The position numbers and the translations under genes were made by a program. Positions 32,851-45,341 of a DNA stretch of 64,000 bases are shown in pieces. The notes under the pieces are model-generated. The model had not been told where the DNA came from, did no database searches, and saw only the letters and a list, made by a program, of their open reading frames with translations. Each line of letters starts with the position of its first letter. Within the stretch, counting starts at the first letter, position 1. The DNA is from Aquatica leii (lineage: Eukaryota > Arthropoda > Insecta > Coleoptera > Lampyridae): contig CM069432.1 in the NCBI GenBank assembly GCA_035610365.1, positions 229,856,532-229,920,531 of the forward strand, in the 5' to 3' direction.

Positions 32851-35267
32851 AAATAAGATAAATTGAAACTAAAATATTTTTTGTGAAGAAGTCTTTAAGT
32901 TAAATAATTTAATTGTATAACAAAATTAGTGATTATAAAGACATTAGAATTAAAAATGATAAATTCAGCATTTCATCGTGTGAGAAAAAACTTCAAACAC
33001 AAAAGAGTGGTTCATCTACTAGCAAAAAAAGGAAATGGTTTGCATTTGAGCTTTTAAGTTTTTTAGTGAATGTCGATGTACCCATCAAACATTGTCAACT
33101 GCTGGCAAACTGATGAGAAGAGTTTTTTTAAATAAATAAGTACATACAAATTATGCATGGTTATTAAAAAGTATGGAGACGGCGATTTATTGTCGTTAAT
33201 ATTCATTTTAGGAAAAATTGTTCAATATGAAAGTTGTTTATGTAATTTTTATCTACAATTGGAAATACTTGAATTTTTGTTATCTGCAATTGTTTCTGAG
33301 TTACGCAGTTCGGCGTAATTTTTTTAAATGTGAACAGATATAAGTTTTACTTCACCATTCGATCGAGCATTTTTTCTCTTTAAAACAGCACTAAAGAAAA
33401 ATTTTTTTAAATTTATTTTAATAGCCGCGGTAGCCGCTGAAAGATTTCATGATGTGTTCTATTCATCAAGATTACATAAGGTGATAAGATATTGCTACCA
33501 AGAAGTAGTAGTTCTGATTGACGTAGTTTTAGCTTTCACGAATAACACCTCCGTTAGATGTCCTGCCTTGGCCGCACACATTACCGAATATACAATTACA
33601 ATTTGCAGCAATGACTATAAAAAAAACATACTGCCTCTGTTTTTTAGGTTTTAGATGACAACCTGTTTTCCGGCACAAGCTCCAAGCCGGAACCAACGAG
33701 TCTAAGAAGCTACATGAAGTGACAAATGAACGCGACAAAAACAGTTGTGAAAAGAAACGTGAAAGATATATTGTTCCTAAAAAAGCACGCAAAGGTTTAT
33801 CTCCTTTGGATCGCAAAGAAAAGGGTCATAGTATTTTAAAAAATGCGCAAAACGTATCAACTACTTTTTATTACTCGAAAACATTAATTTAAATGGTTGT
33901 CGCTCAAAGCAACGTAAATAAAATAGGTATTTCTTCATGTTTGGGCTACAATTATTGGAGCCCATGCCTTATATGTAGCAAAGCATTGAAACTTGACTTT
34001 GCGATTTCCACTACGAGACTTTCATATGAAAAAGAGCTCGCGCAGTTATAACCCGCGGTTCAGTATTGACGTGTTGTACGTATTCATAAGACTGTCTTTA
34101 GAAGAAAAGATTGAAATATATTATCTAGGAAAATCTACTCCAAATTTGGAACTAAATCAAGCAGATAAAACTGCGAAACGTAATTTTACACGGCATTTTT
34201 CTAGTGAGTTTATAATAAAAAAAATATTTAACAAAAAAAAAGAACTGACTTCAAAAAAATGCATTAAAAGGTAAAAAGATAATTTAATTTAATTACAATT
34301 AAACGACGAAATTTGTATTTACATGAAAATTACATTTTGCAGTCGATGCCATGTATGACATTGTGTTACATGCAAAAGATGTAGAAAAAAGCAATGCATG
34401 AATAAAACTAAGATAAATGAGGTAATCACCAGTGCATAGTCGTGAGTTAAATTCAAAAATCCGTGAATATTTTGGAAAACTCAACAATGGGAAAATAAAA
34501 ATCCAAATCAAAAGAGCGCCAGAAAGGTTTATAGTCCAAAAAAGACTTCTAGACCTTACCAACCGAAAAGTCAGCTGTACTGTTGAATACATTCCAAACC
34601 TTGTTTGCAAAAAAATACACGTTTAACGTCGATATAACAAACAAAATCGTAAATTGGTTACATAATCTCTTTAAAACATTACGAAGACAAAGTAATTCAC
34701 TTAATGGTGTGGTAAACAAGCAGTTAACTTAAGTTCGCAAAAATGAAAATCACAATTTAAAAACTGTGACGTAAAATCATCAAAAGAGACCAACAGTACA
34801 ACAAAGACGTAGACAAAAATGCCAAATTAAATCAAAACGCAATAACACACGTACGTTGAGGACGTTTCTTACGTTGAAAAATGCAACGATAACATAACAA
34901 TAACTGAAAAACAATATAAAATGGCAATCTTAATCTTTGAAACCCAATAATAAAGACTGTCGGAAGTAATAAATTATAGAATGTACTTGGAACATATGAC
35001 AAAAAGATTGACCAAAATGACTCAAATTCATACGTACTGAATATGTATTTTATGAAACAAAAATTACAATTCAGATGAATTTGAAAACGTTAAATACATC
35101 AACTATATTTATAAGGCCTACAGTGATAACTTATTAAACCACAGACAAGGGGTACAACAGCATTCGACAACCGGGTTATATGATATATACTTTCTCTTAC
35201 CTTAAGTAACAATTTTTGTAGATTTCACTTTCGTGAGGAATTAGTTTGACACGACTTGCTATTTCAG
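32851..35267. other. No gene identified; a few unknown frames
   Basis: Three plus-strand stretches look non-random but I do not recognise them: about 33690-33890 (KLHEVTNERDKNSCEKKRER, then SPLDRKEKGHSILKNAQN), 33993-34274 (LSLEEKIEIYYLGKSTPNLE) and 34432-34626 (RELNSKIREYFGKLNNGKIK, then CTVEYIPNLVCKK). They could be exons or transposon debris. No terminal repeats seen. Confidence 0.35.
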
Positions 35268-35334
35268 AGTGCTTACAGGATAGCTTGCCGAGGAAAGTAC
35301 TTTCTTCGTACGAGTGGAAGTTCCTGTGTTAATG
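35268..35334 (+). other. Candidate host exon (67 nt)
   Basis: Preceded by CTTGCTATTTCAG and followed by GTAAGTG, both good splice consensus sequences. Only one frame is open: SAYRIACRGKYFLRTSGSS, then CVN. GC content is higher than the flanks. I do not recognise the protein. It pairs in phase with the acceptor at 35729. It is the best candidate for host coding sequence here. Confidence 0.4.
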
Positions 35335-35728
35335 GTAAGTGTTTTTATGTACCTTTTTTCGTTGTCAGCAAGGTCGCTCACGAAACTGTTGTGAATATTA
35401 ATTCCGTAATTATTAACGTTATTGGATTACCATTTAGATAATAATTTTTCTTGCTTATTGTGTATGACGTATGCTGTGTACTACCAATACTTATTATGAT
35501 ATTGTAATATTAAGGCCGTACTTATTATCTTATTTCATGTCAACGTAATTTACCTCTGAATTGTGTGTTGCCGATACTTCGGATATTTAGTTATACTCAG
35601 ACTAAAATTATTATTGGTCATACTAGCCAATTGTTATCAATTCGAACGTTAACCTATTGATCATTATAGAGGAATTAAAGTGAAATTGTTATTAACGATT
35701 TAGTTTTTCTTTCTTTCGCTTCTTTCAG

Positions 35729-35955
35729 CATTACGAACCTAACATCTTGTTACAAGTGTGACCCGTCTGTCTGGAGCGGGACAGAAGTTACTTTGGGATA
35801 AGCTCTGGCGCCCTGAAACACCTTTTTTTATATTTCTTGTGAATCTACCCCTCTCACCGACTATTGCGAGTTGGCCGTGCAGGTTCGTAAATAGCAAAAG
35901 CTTGTAACAGACTTCAAAAAGTAATTTCATGTAAATAAAGATTTCGTTTGATTGT
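35729..35955 (+). other. Candidate host terminal exon with poly(A) signal
   Basis: A strong pyrimidine tract (TTTTTCTTTCTTTCGCTTCTTTCAG) ends at 35728. Spliced to the 67-nt exon, the frame gives four more codons and a TAA (35738-35740). The rest would be a 3' UTR ending with AATAAA at 35934-35939. The intron would be 394 bases. The end is estimated about 15 bases after the signal. Confidence 0.35.
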
Positions 35956-36534
35956 AAATCAATTAAATCATTATTTTTAATTTTTTATTTGATGCATTTT
36001 TTTAAAGCCGGTTCTTTTTATTTTGTTAAAAAAATTTATTTTTCTTTTTTTAGTGATGTTAAAAATAAATAGTAACAGGAAACATTGAAATTTTGATACA
36101 ATAAATGCATTGTTTTGTTTCCCATGTTTATTGTTTTATTGCGATGGAACCGATAAATTTTTTTGCAACTGTAAAAGTAGTCGTTGTGGTACTGTTTTAT
36201 ATTCTGAAACCGAGGATACGCTTACTCATATTAGTACACCCTGGAGTACACATTTTCACAGTAACTACACAGTTCTATCCTCAGAGGCATCTGCATTGAC
36301 ATTTTTTCAATCTCAAAAAACACCTAAGCACTCAGAAATTGTTTTGGCCTTTTTAGTACTTTTAGAATACTTTTAGTAACTCTGACATATTGACTTGAAA
36401 TCTTGTATTAATATACATTGCAATAAGTATTTGCATATTAAGATTTTAAAAAATGGTTTATTATATTCATGTTTTTACTTAACTTGAAAAAATTATATAG
36501 AACGTTGATTTAAACTCTGCATACTTTTAGAATA
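35956..36534. other. Unrecognised
   Basis: The frame 36110-36376 (plus) is rich in Cys and Phe near its start but shows no known motif. Nothing else seen. Confidence 0.35.
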
Positions 36535-36790
36535 AATCGAGAAATTCTTGGCTCAGTTATCCCAAACAGATACATAAGTGATGGAAAGCAGTTAACCATA
36601 GCCAAATATCTCAACGTTACTAACAATCTCACACGAGGTGGTATTGCTTCTCGATACTTGCTATCATATTTTTCTAAAGTGAGACTTTTTCGAGCAAGTA
36701 CTCAAAATCTTCTTGTGTAAAATTTCGAAATAAAGCTTCATCGTCAGCAACCAACTTGTATAAATTATATTTTTTGATCAACATATAGTT
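36535..36790 (-). pseudogene. PIF/Harbinger transposase fragment
   Basis: Minus strand: KLVADDEALFRNFTQEDFEY and LLEKV, a stop and frameshift, then KYREAIPPRVRLLVTLRYLA and SLMYLFGITEPRISRFIL. This is the helix-turn-helix region upstream of the Harbinger DDE nuclease (F..LL..v, REAI....RL.vTLRyLatG.s..sL...f.is...is). The catalytic domain should follow to the left and is absent. The GC-rich 36790-36850 segment beside it is of unknown origin. Confidence 0.75.
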
Positions 36791-36880
36791 CTCTTCTCTA
36801 CCACCGTGGCCAGCCCCGGATCCAAGGCCTCCAGGCGCTTGAGAGCAGAGTGGTAAATGTCACTGAAAAAAAAACTGTAA

Positions 36881-37330
36881 ATGACGATATTTATACCAAT
36901 AGCGATTAGCGTGATTAACGAATGTTATGTTTCCGTTACCGCTTCACTGACTTCGTTATTACACGGAGTAAGTGTTTGTGTCCTTTCCAAGAAGGTCGAT
37001 CTTTGTCTTAGAGGATATAATACTGGTAGCCAAGATTTGCTAAGTCTTAAACCGTCTTCTCGGTTCATATTACATGGATGTTTTTCTATTTCCACAGCTT
37101 CGCGGATTAGTCTGGGAAAGTAAAAAGGAGTTCTAGCCAACACTTTAGTTTGGTCAAACTTCAGCGTGTGTCCTTGGTTCCACACGTGTTCTGCCACTGC
37201 TGATTTAGTAACTCTGCGGTGTTTGCAGTCAGCTATATGTTCTTTTACTCTAACTTCAATAGAGCGTCCCGTCTGTCTTATATAACTTGATCCACAGGAA
37301 CAAGGAATTTTGTAAACTCAGGCATGTTTT
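36881..37330 (-). pseudogene. Penelope-like GIY-YIG nuclease (lineage 3)
   Basis: Minus strand: VYKIPCSCGSSYIRQTGRSI (GIY-YIG box, with Arg for the Gly of YIGQT), EVRVKEHIADCKHRR, then AVAEHVWNQGHTLKFDQTKV, LARTPFYFPRLIREAVEIEK and SKSWLPVLYP. The order matches the nuclease of PLEs with a ...AEH.w..GH......tkvl...............REaiEI.k motif. Open from about 37320 to 36925 apart from one stop before VYK. The sequence upstream (37340-37720) is probably degraded PLE but could not be aligned by eye. Confidence 0.8.
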
Positions 37331-37744
37331 AGAGCCCCTTGTTTGTCTTTAGTAAATGTAAACCAAGTGTTCAGGGTATCCTTAGTAGTAAAGACACCCT
37401 GCTTATTTTGTCTGTCGAACCCATACAGTAAGGTAATTAAGAGGTGCTAGTAGGAGGTGATAAGTCTTCTTTGACTTTTGGATTTATTGCTCTTTTCCAT
37501 ACGTTTTCAAGTTCTACTTCTTGTTTTGGCTCTCAAGAAAAGACTAGGACCAAGCCTAAGTCTGGTGTTTTACTACTACGCGGTCTAAACTGAAAGTCGC
37601 TTATAATCATGAGCTGCTATAATCTCATCCCAGGAGCAGCGAAGGTTTTGGCAAACGTTCGCTAGAACAAACTATCTTGTCTGAGAAAGATCTTTAATGA
37701 CTGTTGAGTTTGGTTTTAGTTTCAACAGATTTTTTTTATCTGTG

Positions 37745-38055
37745 TGTCAATACCGAAAAAATGTAGAATAACTACAAAATACCGAAGAACGATGTAGTAG
37801 CTTGACAAGACTCGACCGCACATAATGCAACAAAATTTAGCGATTGAGCTGAACAGGGATCAAAACTATCAGATGACTCACTTGTTTTATTCTTGCTCGA
37901 AGATCGGAATATATACTCAACATAAAAATCGTTCGACAGGACATTCGTCTGGTCTGTAGGCACACACCTCACTATGAAATTAAGCTGATCAATGCTAGAA
38001 ATAGAATCAACAGAAATGGAGAAATATTTGGCATGTTTTATTTCAGTTCAAACTC
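37745..38055 (-). pseudogene. hAT transposase fragment, ZMYM1-like
   Basis: Minus strand: KYFSISVDSISSIDQLNFIV and RCVPTDQTN, a poorly conserved stretch, then DPCSAQSLNFVALCAVESCQ and ILQLFYIFSV. These are the same blocks as ISVDSTPDITHTDQLTF...PCAAHSLNLVGAAAAESC in the hAT at 18777. The intervening catalytic segment (CRGQ.YDNA..M) is deleted, and His of AHSLNL is Gln. No termini found. Confidence 0.75.
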
Positions 38056-41000
38056 ATGTCGTTCAATATCTAATAATAAACAGTTAGGAAGAATTATCAC
38101 TATAAGAAACTGTAAAAATAATTCGAATTATTTACACACGTACAAAGTTATATAAAAAAAAACTGTTAAAAATTGCGGATACACCCACTTCCGGTTATTT
38201 TTTCTTTTATTTTTTTTTGATAGAACCGAGAGAATATAAAAAGCCAGGTACATACCAAATTTCAAGTTACTAGGACTTTTGGTTCGAGAGTTATCGTGGG
38301 TACATCGTTACACACAGACACCCAAATTTTTTTTGTCAAAAATACATTTTTTTGATTCATGAGACCTTGAAATGTAAAATTAGGCAAAAAAAATTTTAAA
38401 AAAATTGCGATCCCTATACTTTATAGGAAAGAAAAATTGAGATAAAAATATCTTCGTTTCTTAGATAGGTACTTAATTTTAAAGTACAGCGATACCTTAG
38501 AAAAGATATTTCTATTTGAATCTATTTTGGGTTTTGATTTTAGTTTTAAATTGTTTTTTCATTTAAATATTTCTGCATTCAACAACGTCTGTGAAAGTCT
38601 ACCTTCTGTTACGGAAACTAATAATTCGCAAAAATAATTCTGATGTTAATTTATTCTTGACAGTAATTATCTATATACGTTGATTGTGTCAATAAGTTGA
38701 GAGTACCATAAATAAAATTGCTAAGTCGTGTAATAACTCTATCTAAATCTAAATGATGACCTGCCTTAAGTATAACTGTTCTTTGTCGCGTCGTTTCCGA
38801 ATTTTTCCACGTTCTATCTATTGTCTTGATCGTTTCCTGTAACATTTATTTTTCATCATTTCATTTGAATATATTTCGGTAAGTGTAGTTGTTCTTTATC
38901 AACCAATTACATTCTTTTAAATTAAATTCAGAAAGGTTAAAAATTTTTTGAGCATTGAACAATTTTATTGAATTCATCCGTTGTTTTCCGGATGCTGTAT
39001 ACTATTATTATTATAAATTGTATTTAAAAGACTGTTTTGCCATTATCGCATAAGCTTTATTAGAATCTGTATGAAATGGAGAATTTTCGTGTTGAAAACA
39101 CGTATAGGGAGCTTGATTCGAAGGCTTGTGTAACGAAACGATGAAACGCTCAGATGAAACGAATCTGGAACTTGCAGTGGTGCCCCATTTCACTTCATTT
39201 TTTGTATTTTTCGGATGCAGTGTTTATTATTAAACAAGATATTCCTTATGATTTGTTTAATGTTTTAAACTATTGAACGTAATTGTACCTTTCTGCCGAC
39301 TTTTTTATAGTAAATTTTGTCCTCTATAAAAATGTTTATGTGCAACTTTCTTCTATCTTGCACCGTTTTAGGGTAACAGTTATTGGTTATTTTAAATTAT
39401 TAAGCAAATCATTTCAATACAAAAATTGTGGAGGTTTCGATGCTGGTGTAATATTACGACATCGACAAAGCTACCCTTAGCCTCAAAAAAGCCGCGGTGG
39501 TCACTAAAAGCAACTCGACCGAAACACACATGTTCTACTAAACCGATAATTTATGTTCAAATTTTAAAATGCGTAAACGAAATAATTTAATAAACCTGAT
39601 TTATAAAGTTTTATAATAAAAACTATCAGTAATTACTAGTTTAAATCATAAACAATTTCACTGTAAAGTTATCAACATAGGACGAAAGTAGGTAAAATAA
39701 AATTTGAGTAAATTTTGAATGTCGAAATTGTATCAACAGTCAAACAATTGTAAAGATTATTAGCGTTATAAATCTGTTAAGACTAGAGAAAGGATTCATG
39801 TTAAAGTAAAGTTCATCTCTTTAATGCTTTTTTATAGTCAGTAGCGCATTTGTTTAATATTAATAGGAGAAAAAATTGTAGAATCGGTAAAAAAAGAGAA
39901 TTTAATAAAAAGGCATGTCGATTATTTCGCGTCGCGAAATGTTTTTATTGCGAGTCCAATCTGCTGTAAGTTTTCTTTAGATATGACAAGGAATCGCGAA
40001 CGCGACAAACTGTTGAAAAAAATTCAATTTTTAAACTGTGGATGCACATTTCCAAAGATGAAATCTCTACTTTGCAACTTTTACATCTGAAAGGATGTGG
40101 CAACGTAGCTCGAATCGTGTCATAATCTTAGAAGCTGTAGAACTGTAAACCGCCATAAAACTCGGTAAAAATCCTGTAATCATTTAGTTTTGTTGTTTTT
40201 TAAAAAATGCCCAACTAGTTAGAGTGTGGTGAAGCAATTGTCAGGAATCACGCGATATTAATTGTTTATTTAATCATTGAATGATTTATTTAATCCAAGC
40301 GTATTCAATCAAAGTCTGGCTAAATTTTTGAAATTTCCACTTTGGCTCTAAAATTGATTGTGTCTAGAGAAAATTTTACATTTATCTGAATGCTTTCAAA
40401 CGTATCTAAGCCAGCAGAAAATGAGTCAGTGGACGTGAATCACAATTTTTTTACCTTTTCTCGCATAAGATGCTTGTGAGCGCAATATTATTATTTGAGC
40501 TTTGCGAAGGTGACTTTTTGACGTTTTGAGATTTTGTTGCTTGCTTTGTGTTTCTTACCGTACATCACTTGGAAAAGAAAAGCTAAGCGTTACCAACACA
40601 GCCCAAATACCCATTTTTGTGCTTCTCTAGAAAAATTTTCTATAAAAGATGTACCCTCCAGTTTGTAATCATTTTGCACTAAACTATTACATACTACTAA
40701 AGCTATAATTGAGAAACAACAGCCGGGAGTGATTGGATTTAGAGTTTTTAATACTAATTCAATGCCGAGCACAATTTCCGTTCCTCTTGGAGAAATAAAG
40801 GGCAAACAAATTGAACTACAAAAAAGAACTAAAATTATGACATTTTATTGGAGTTTAAATAACATTCTGTATAAAAAAAAGACATTTAGGATGATTCAGA
40901 TGAAGAAGTCATCCTCCACACGAATATACACAAATGTCTTCTAAAGTATTGAAAAATACTATTTCGTCAAATGAATAGAAATAACAAAAACTTAAAACTG

Positions 41001-41149
41001 CGAATAAATTAACCAAAATGTCAAACGTTAAACTGAAGTATGTCATTAAATACTGGTGTTTGTTGTTATATTGACTTGAAAATTTTAACCAATAAAAAAA
41101 ATGTATTCAAATTTAGCGCGTATTCGATGGGAGGGATTTAACTCTATCT
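38056..41149. other. Long stretch without recognised genes
   Basis: 38160-38330 holds CACCCACTTCCGG, then CCAAATTTCAAGTTACTAGG and GTTACACACAGACA, a style of sequence often repeated in arthropod genomes but with no second copy here. Frames at minus 38845-38651 and minus 40805-40590 are open but unrecognised. Confidence 0.35.
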
Positions 41150-41647
41150 TTTCGCCGTACAGAGAATAGTAGTTTATTTCGAAGCCCTTTCAATAAATAT
41201 GGAAAGTCAAATAAATGAACTACTTCACTATTCCCTACAGAGTATATATAACAAATAGAAGATGTTTTAGGGTAAGATCTACATAATTCTTTAATTGCAC
41301 TGACGTTTTTAGATCCTTGATCAAAGATAGAAGCTACTTGCTTGTAGATTTTTTATCTTCTTTCTGAGTCTTAGAATTGGTACTCAAACAATAAAAATTA
41401 TTGGATGTTGAACTACGCCAGGTAGTAACAACGTCGGATAAGCACTTGGTTTCAAAAGTTTCTTTAAGAATGGTACATTTCGAAAACGTTCCTCAAAATG
41501 CAAAACACAAACAAAATGCTTGCGACCATCAGCTGCAAAAGCTGGTTTCCCACAATTTAGTGCCCAAATTCTTCTCATCTCTAAATCTTCGAGAAAAAAA
41601 GATTTTCTGATGTTTCCGCAGCCGGTTACTATACATTTATTCACCAA
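41150..41647 (-). pseudogene. P-element-like transposase with THAP finger, internally deleted
   Basis: ATG at 41647: MVNKCIVTGCGN, then RRIWALNCGKPAF, FVCVLHFEERF and LLKPSAYPTLLLPG. This is a THAP C2CH finger (C..C, W, C..HF) with the AYPT tail. After about 100 bases a different frame gives IKELCRSYPKTSSICYIYSV, then EVVHLFDFPYLLKGLRNKLL, which matches the P-transposase core around the D.PHLLK.lRN.L motif. About 200 residues between them are missing. His of PHLLK is Tyr here. It is a second P/THAP relic, distinct from that at 6656. Confidence 0.7.
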
Positions 41648-41659
41648 TGTATTTCTAAA

Positions 41660-42695
41660 AAAATTAGGTTATGAAAAATTACATTTACGCTAATACAAAA
41701 AAATTAAAGAATGGTATTAGTTGATTGCTAGTTTCAATAAAAATTATAAAAGTTATTTACAATGTTAGATTAAAAACCTGGAAGTATTGATCATAAAAAT
41801 GTAAAATAATAAGTTTTGAACAAGCGTGCATCCAAACCTCAACAACAAAATGGCTGGTTGAGATTCAGATCACCTGCCAGTACGTCAGAAAAGCTAATAG
41901 CGACACCATGTGGTAAAAGGCTATTTCGGCGATGAAATATTATAATTATAAGAAATATCCTTTATGACTGCCAAATCTTTGTGCGGCCTGAATATGATTG
42001 TTTTATGGTCTCCCGGTAAAGAATTGCTACAGTTTTTCTTTAATTTACTACTTTCAATTGGAAACCACTGGTTTTTGTTTTGTGTGAATTGAGATTTGAT
42101 ATTAATAAGGCTACTAAATGACGATTTTTTCTGACACTCAGTGCTGATTAACAATAAACGTAAAATAATATTATTTGAATGTGTATAGACGTTCAAAAAT
42201 AGTAGTATCATCTAGTATGATTCAACGGATATGTTATGATCAACTTCATTTTATTGTTTTCTTTTCGATAAAACTGTAATGCGGTATTTTTATAGCTTTC
42301 TGAGAGATATTATTTCAAACTTAAAAAATTACGTACGACAAATATACGGTTTCATTTACAATACGTCGTGCAACTCCAACCGCTTCATGATTACTGAATT
42401 GAAACCATCGCGGGCTGCAAACTCGAGAGCCTTTTCACATGCTAAAACTGCATATGAAATCTCATAGTGGGGGCTGCCAAGTCGCGTTAGAATGCTCTGC
42501 TACATATACAACCATATGCTCAAATAATTGTAGCCCTAACATAAACAAATTACCTATTTAATATATGTTGCTTTGAATGACGACTATATTAAATTATTGC
42601 TTTAGAGTAATAAAAAGTTTATGATATTTATATCTTATAAATGTTTAACTATTTTAATTCATAATAAGTTCAGTTTTTTTTGTTTTAATAAACGT
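41660..42695. other. No gene recognised
   Basis: AT-rich with a slightly GC-richer patch at 42390-42500. No assignable frame. Confidence 0.4.
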
Positions 42696-42740
42696 CTGGG
42701 GGGCTCGCGCCCTAGAGCCCTTATAGGCCAGCCGCTACTG
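42696..42740. mobile_element. hAT terminus (one end only)
   Basis: The minus strand reads CAGTAGCGGCTGGCCTATAA then GGGCTCTAGGGCGCGAGCCC, a hAT-type terminus resembling those at 18229 and 18520. The element would extend left; no partner end or transposase was found. Confidence 0.5.
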
Positions 42741-44430
42741 AGTTATATTATCATAATATATAATATTATTCTAATAAAATCACAAGTTATAAATTATTTA
42801 ACTATAATCTTTGAACATAAAACTATAATACACTAACTGTAAAATTATATTCTCTTCAGGTACCGATAACTAATCTACGTAAAACCCTAAAACGTTTTAA
42901 AAGAACCTCGAAAAAAAGTAAATACAAAAAGAATGAGAATCACATATATATGACATAAAACAGATTTGGTAGCAGTCATTTGCAACTTTTAATGATGTTT
43001 AGTGAAAAAGTATCAAGTGTCACTTTTGTCTGTTGTAAGCAAAAAAATATTGTTTGTAAGGCTTGTTACTGGCGACAGATCAAAGAGTTTTAAGAATTAC
43101 AGGTTTTGTTTAATTGCGTTTGAAAGTTAAATCCAGATTTTGTATTAATTCCTACTTGTGTTATATATTTATCTAAAATTATAATTGGTTTATGCCACTA
43201 ATTCGTTTATTTACTTTACTAATCAAGTATAGCATAAACACAAGCGGTTTAACAAAAATACAAAATAAAACAAAAAGCCAAATAAGCATTTAATACAAAT
43301 AAGTATGTACATGTTAAGTTCTTGCAAGTTTAAATTAAACTTTAACTAGTTAAAACTTAGTTAAACTTACACACAGAATTATATTATAATATAATTTAAG
43401 CGTAGCTTCTTACATTTAATATGTGACATTAGCGACAGTCTTACCAAATGTTTTATTACGTAACAAAATTTAATACGACACAAAAAAAATTAAATGCGAG
43501 TATTTAAAAGTGAGCAACATGAACGAATTTAGCAAAGAAAAATGCAAGTCTGAGAAGGACGTATAATAAAGAAGAGTAAGTAGGCTTTCAGCATTCAGTA
43601 TCGCGGTTCGCACATATATCATTTTGATGCTTTATATCATACATTACTTCGGCCTCGTTTGTATCCCTCACTTAATTTTTATCATAAATATAGAGAATAA
43701 AGTTAAAGCAAAAGAAGGATCCGCAATTTGCTCTTTAAATCTGATATGGCTTGTCAAGTTATTGTAAGGCATTTTCTTCCTTTTTATTGTTATTATATAC
43801 GTACGACGAAATAAAATCGGTTAAAAAGAAAATTGAATTTTCTTTGTACGTAAAAATGTTTTCGTAATTTATATTTTTTTCATTCAACTTTTTGTTTTCT
43901 GTTTCAATTTTATCACGCGTTGGATTATAACTCAAGTACACTTTTGTGATACTTCTTGTATTATACTGTTACACATACATGTCATTTTTAACACGTAAAG
44001 AGCTTAAGTGGAAAATCCATATACAATAAAGTACACTCATCACTCCATTGATAATTTAAAACTAATATAATCTTCGTTCCGTTACATTAAAATCATATTT
44101 ATTAGGTTATTCTTTAATCATGTCCTTTCGGAGTTACCATAAACTTAAAATAATTTTTAACATACTTAATCTGAAACATTAACATACTGCAGCAGATGAA
44201 ATCACGATGTTTTTAAGAGTAAAATTTATTGTTTTTGAATTTTTTCAACAAACTTTAATTTGTTTCTTAATTGTAATATAAATAACTTTTATTGGAAAAT
44301 ATACGAAACTTGTGATAGAATAACATTAACATGGCTGATAATTATATGCAGTAAGAGACAATTAACAGTGTGAAACATAAAAAGCGTCTAAAGCAGATGA
44401 AATTACAGATTCACACTTAATTCGGTTTTT
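42741..44430. other. AT-rich, nothing recognised
   Basis: Only short frames. No terminal repeats or motifs. Confidence 0.45.
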
Positions 44431-44529
44431 AAAAGCTTGGCTAGAAATCAAGCCAAACTTTTGTAAAATCAAATCAAGTTTTTGAAACATTAAGCCAAGT
44501 TTTTAAAAAATCAAGCCAAGTTCATGATT

Positions 44530-45190
44530 AATGTAATAGCGAAGGCTTCCACGACCGGAATCTATAATAACATTAAAATGTCTTCCGGGTTTGGACCGTG
44601 TCATTGTTGTTGCAACCGAAGCTGCCAACGTTTCGCCTATTTTCGTAAGGGGCTTCATCAGGGCGTGAGATAAATCGCAAAACTCAAACAAGCAATCGAA
44701 ATCTAATCTAAATACTTCTCAAAAGTTAGGTTATCCACTTGTGAAACAAGCCATAATCTAAACTCTGAAAAGGTAAGAAAGAAAACGATAACTTGAAAAA
44801 GCAAACGAAAATCTAACAAAGAATCACTACCGAGTTAGGTAATCAACTTGTGAACCAAGCCAGATTCTAAACTCCGTAGAAGTGACTTAAGAAGAAATAG
44901 TCTCCGTATTTAAAGGAAAAGGATCGTCACGGATGGTTAAACTCGACCCTGATTGGGTTACGGTTACTAAGGGGCGTGTCTTCGATAAATGACTAATAAC
45001 CGGGAACCACATCTCAGATCCCATTTGTATTAATACTGGCAAAATCCTTGAATCATCTAAAATTCCTAAATTCAACATTTCTAAATCGGAAGAGTCAGCT
45101 CTAAAAAGTCTTCGTAAGAACCCTGATATTATTCTTCTTCTAGGACAAAGGCAACGCCACTGTAGTTTTGAACCAAATTGATTATGTTAC
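44530..45190 (-). repeat. Arm 1 of PLE inverted repeat
   Basis: About 660 bases whose reverse complement matches 45342-46002; positions in the two arms add to 90532. Its minus strand encodes GRGSLRYYIN-type sequence, and its plus strand encodes SKSEESALKSLRKNPDIILL, part of the PLE N-terminal domain. Confidence 0.9.
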
Positions 45191-45341
45191 GTTATGTTAA
45201 TCTGATGGGGTAAGTCGACGTTTAGTTTCAGAAGGTAGATTGGAAGATTTGATGATTTTGCTGACCTCACGTTCAATTCTCGTAGTGGGGTTGTGGGTTA
45301 GAAGAGCGTAAGTTTCCTCAGACAAAATAGAATTGATTTTT

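Noticed and set aside
38275-38300. tRNA/SINE B box (GGTTCGAGAGT)
   Set aside because: It does not match the GGTTCGANTCC consensus at its end, and there is no A box or cloverleaf.
42279-42467. 62-codon plus frame near a GC-richer patch
   Set aside because: Both strands are partly open and neither gives a recognisable motif.
44887-45078. Paired 63-codon frames in the two arms (44887-45078 and 45454-45645)
   Set aside because: They are antisense to the PLE SALKSLRKNPD region and are duplicated only because the arms are inverted copies.
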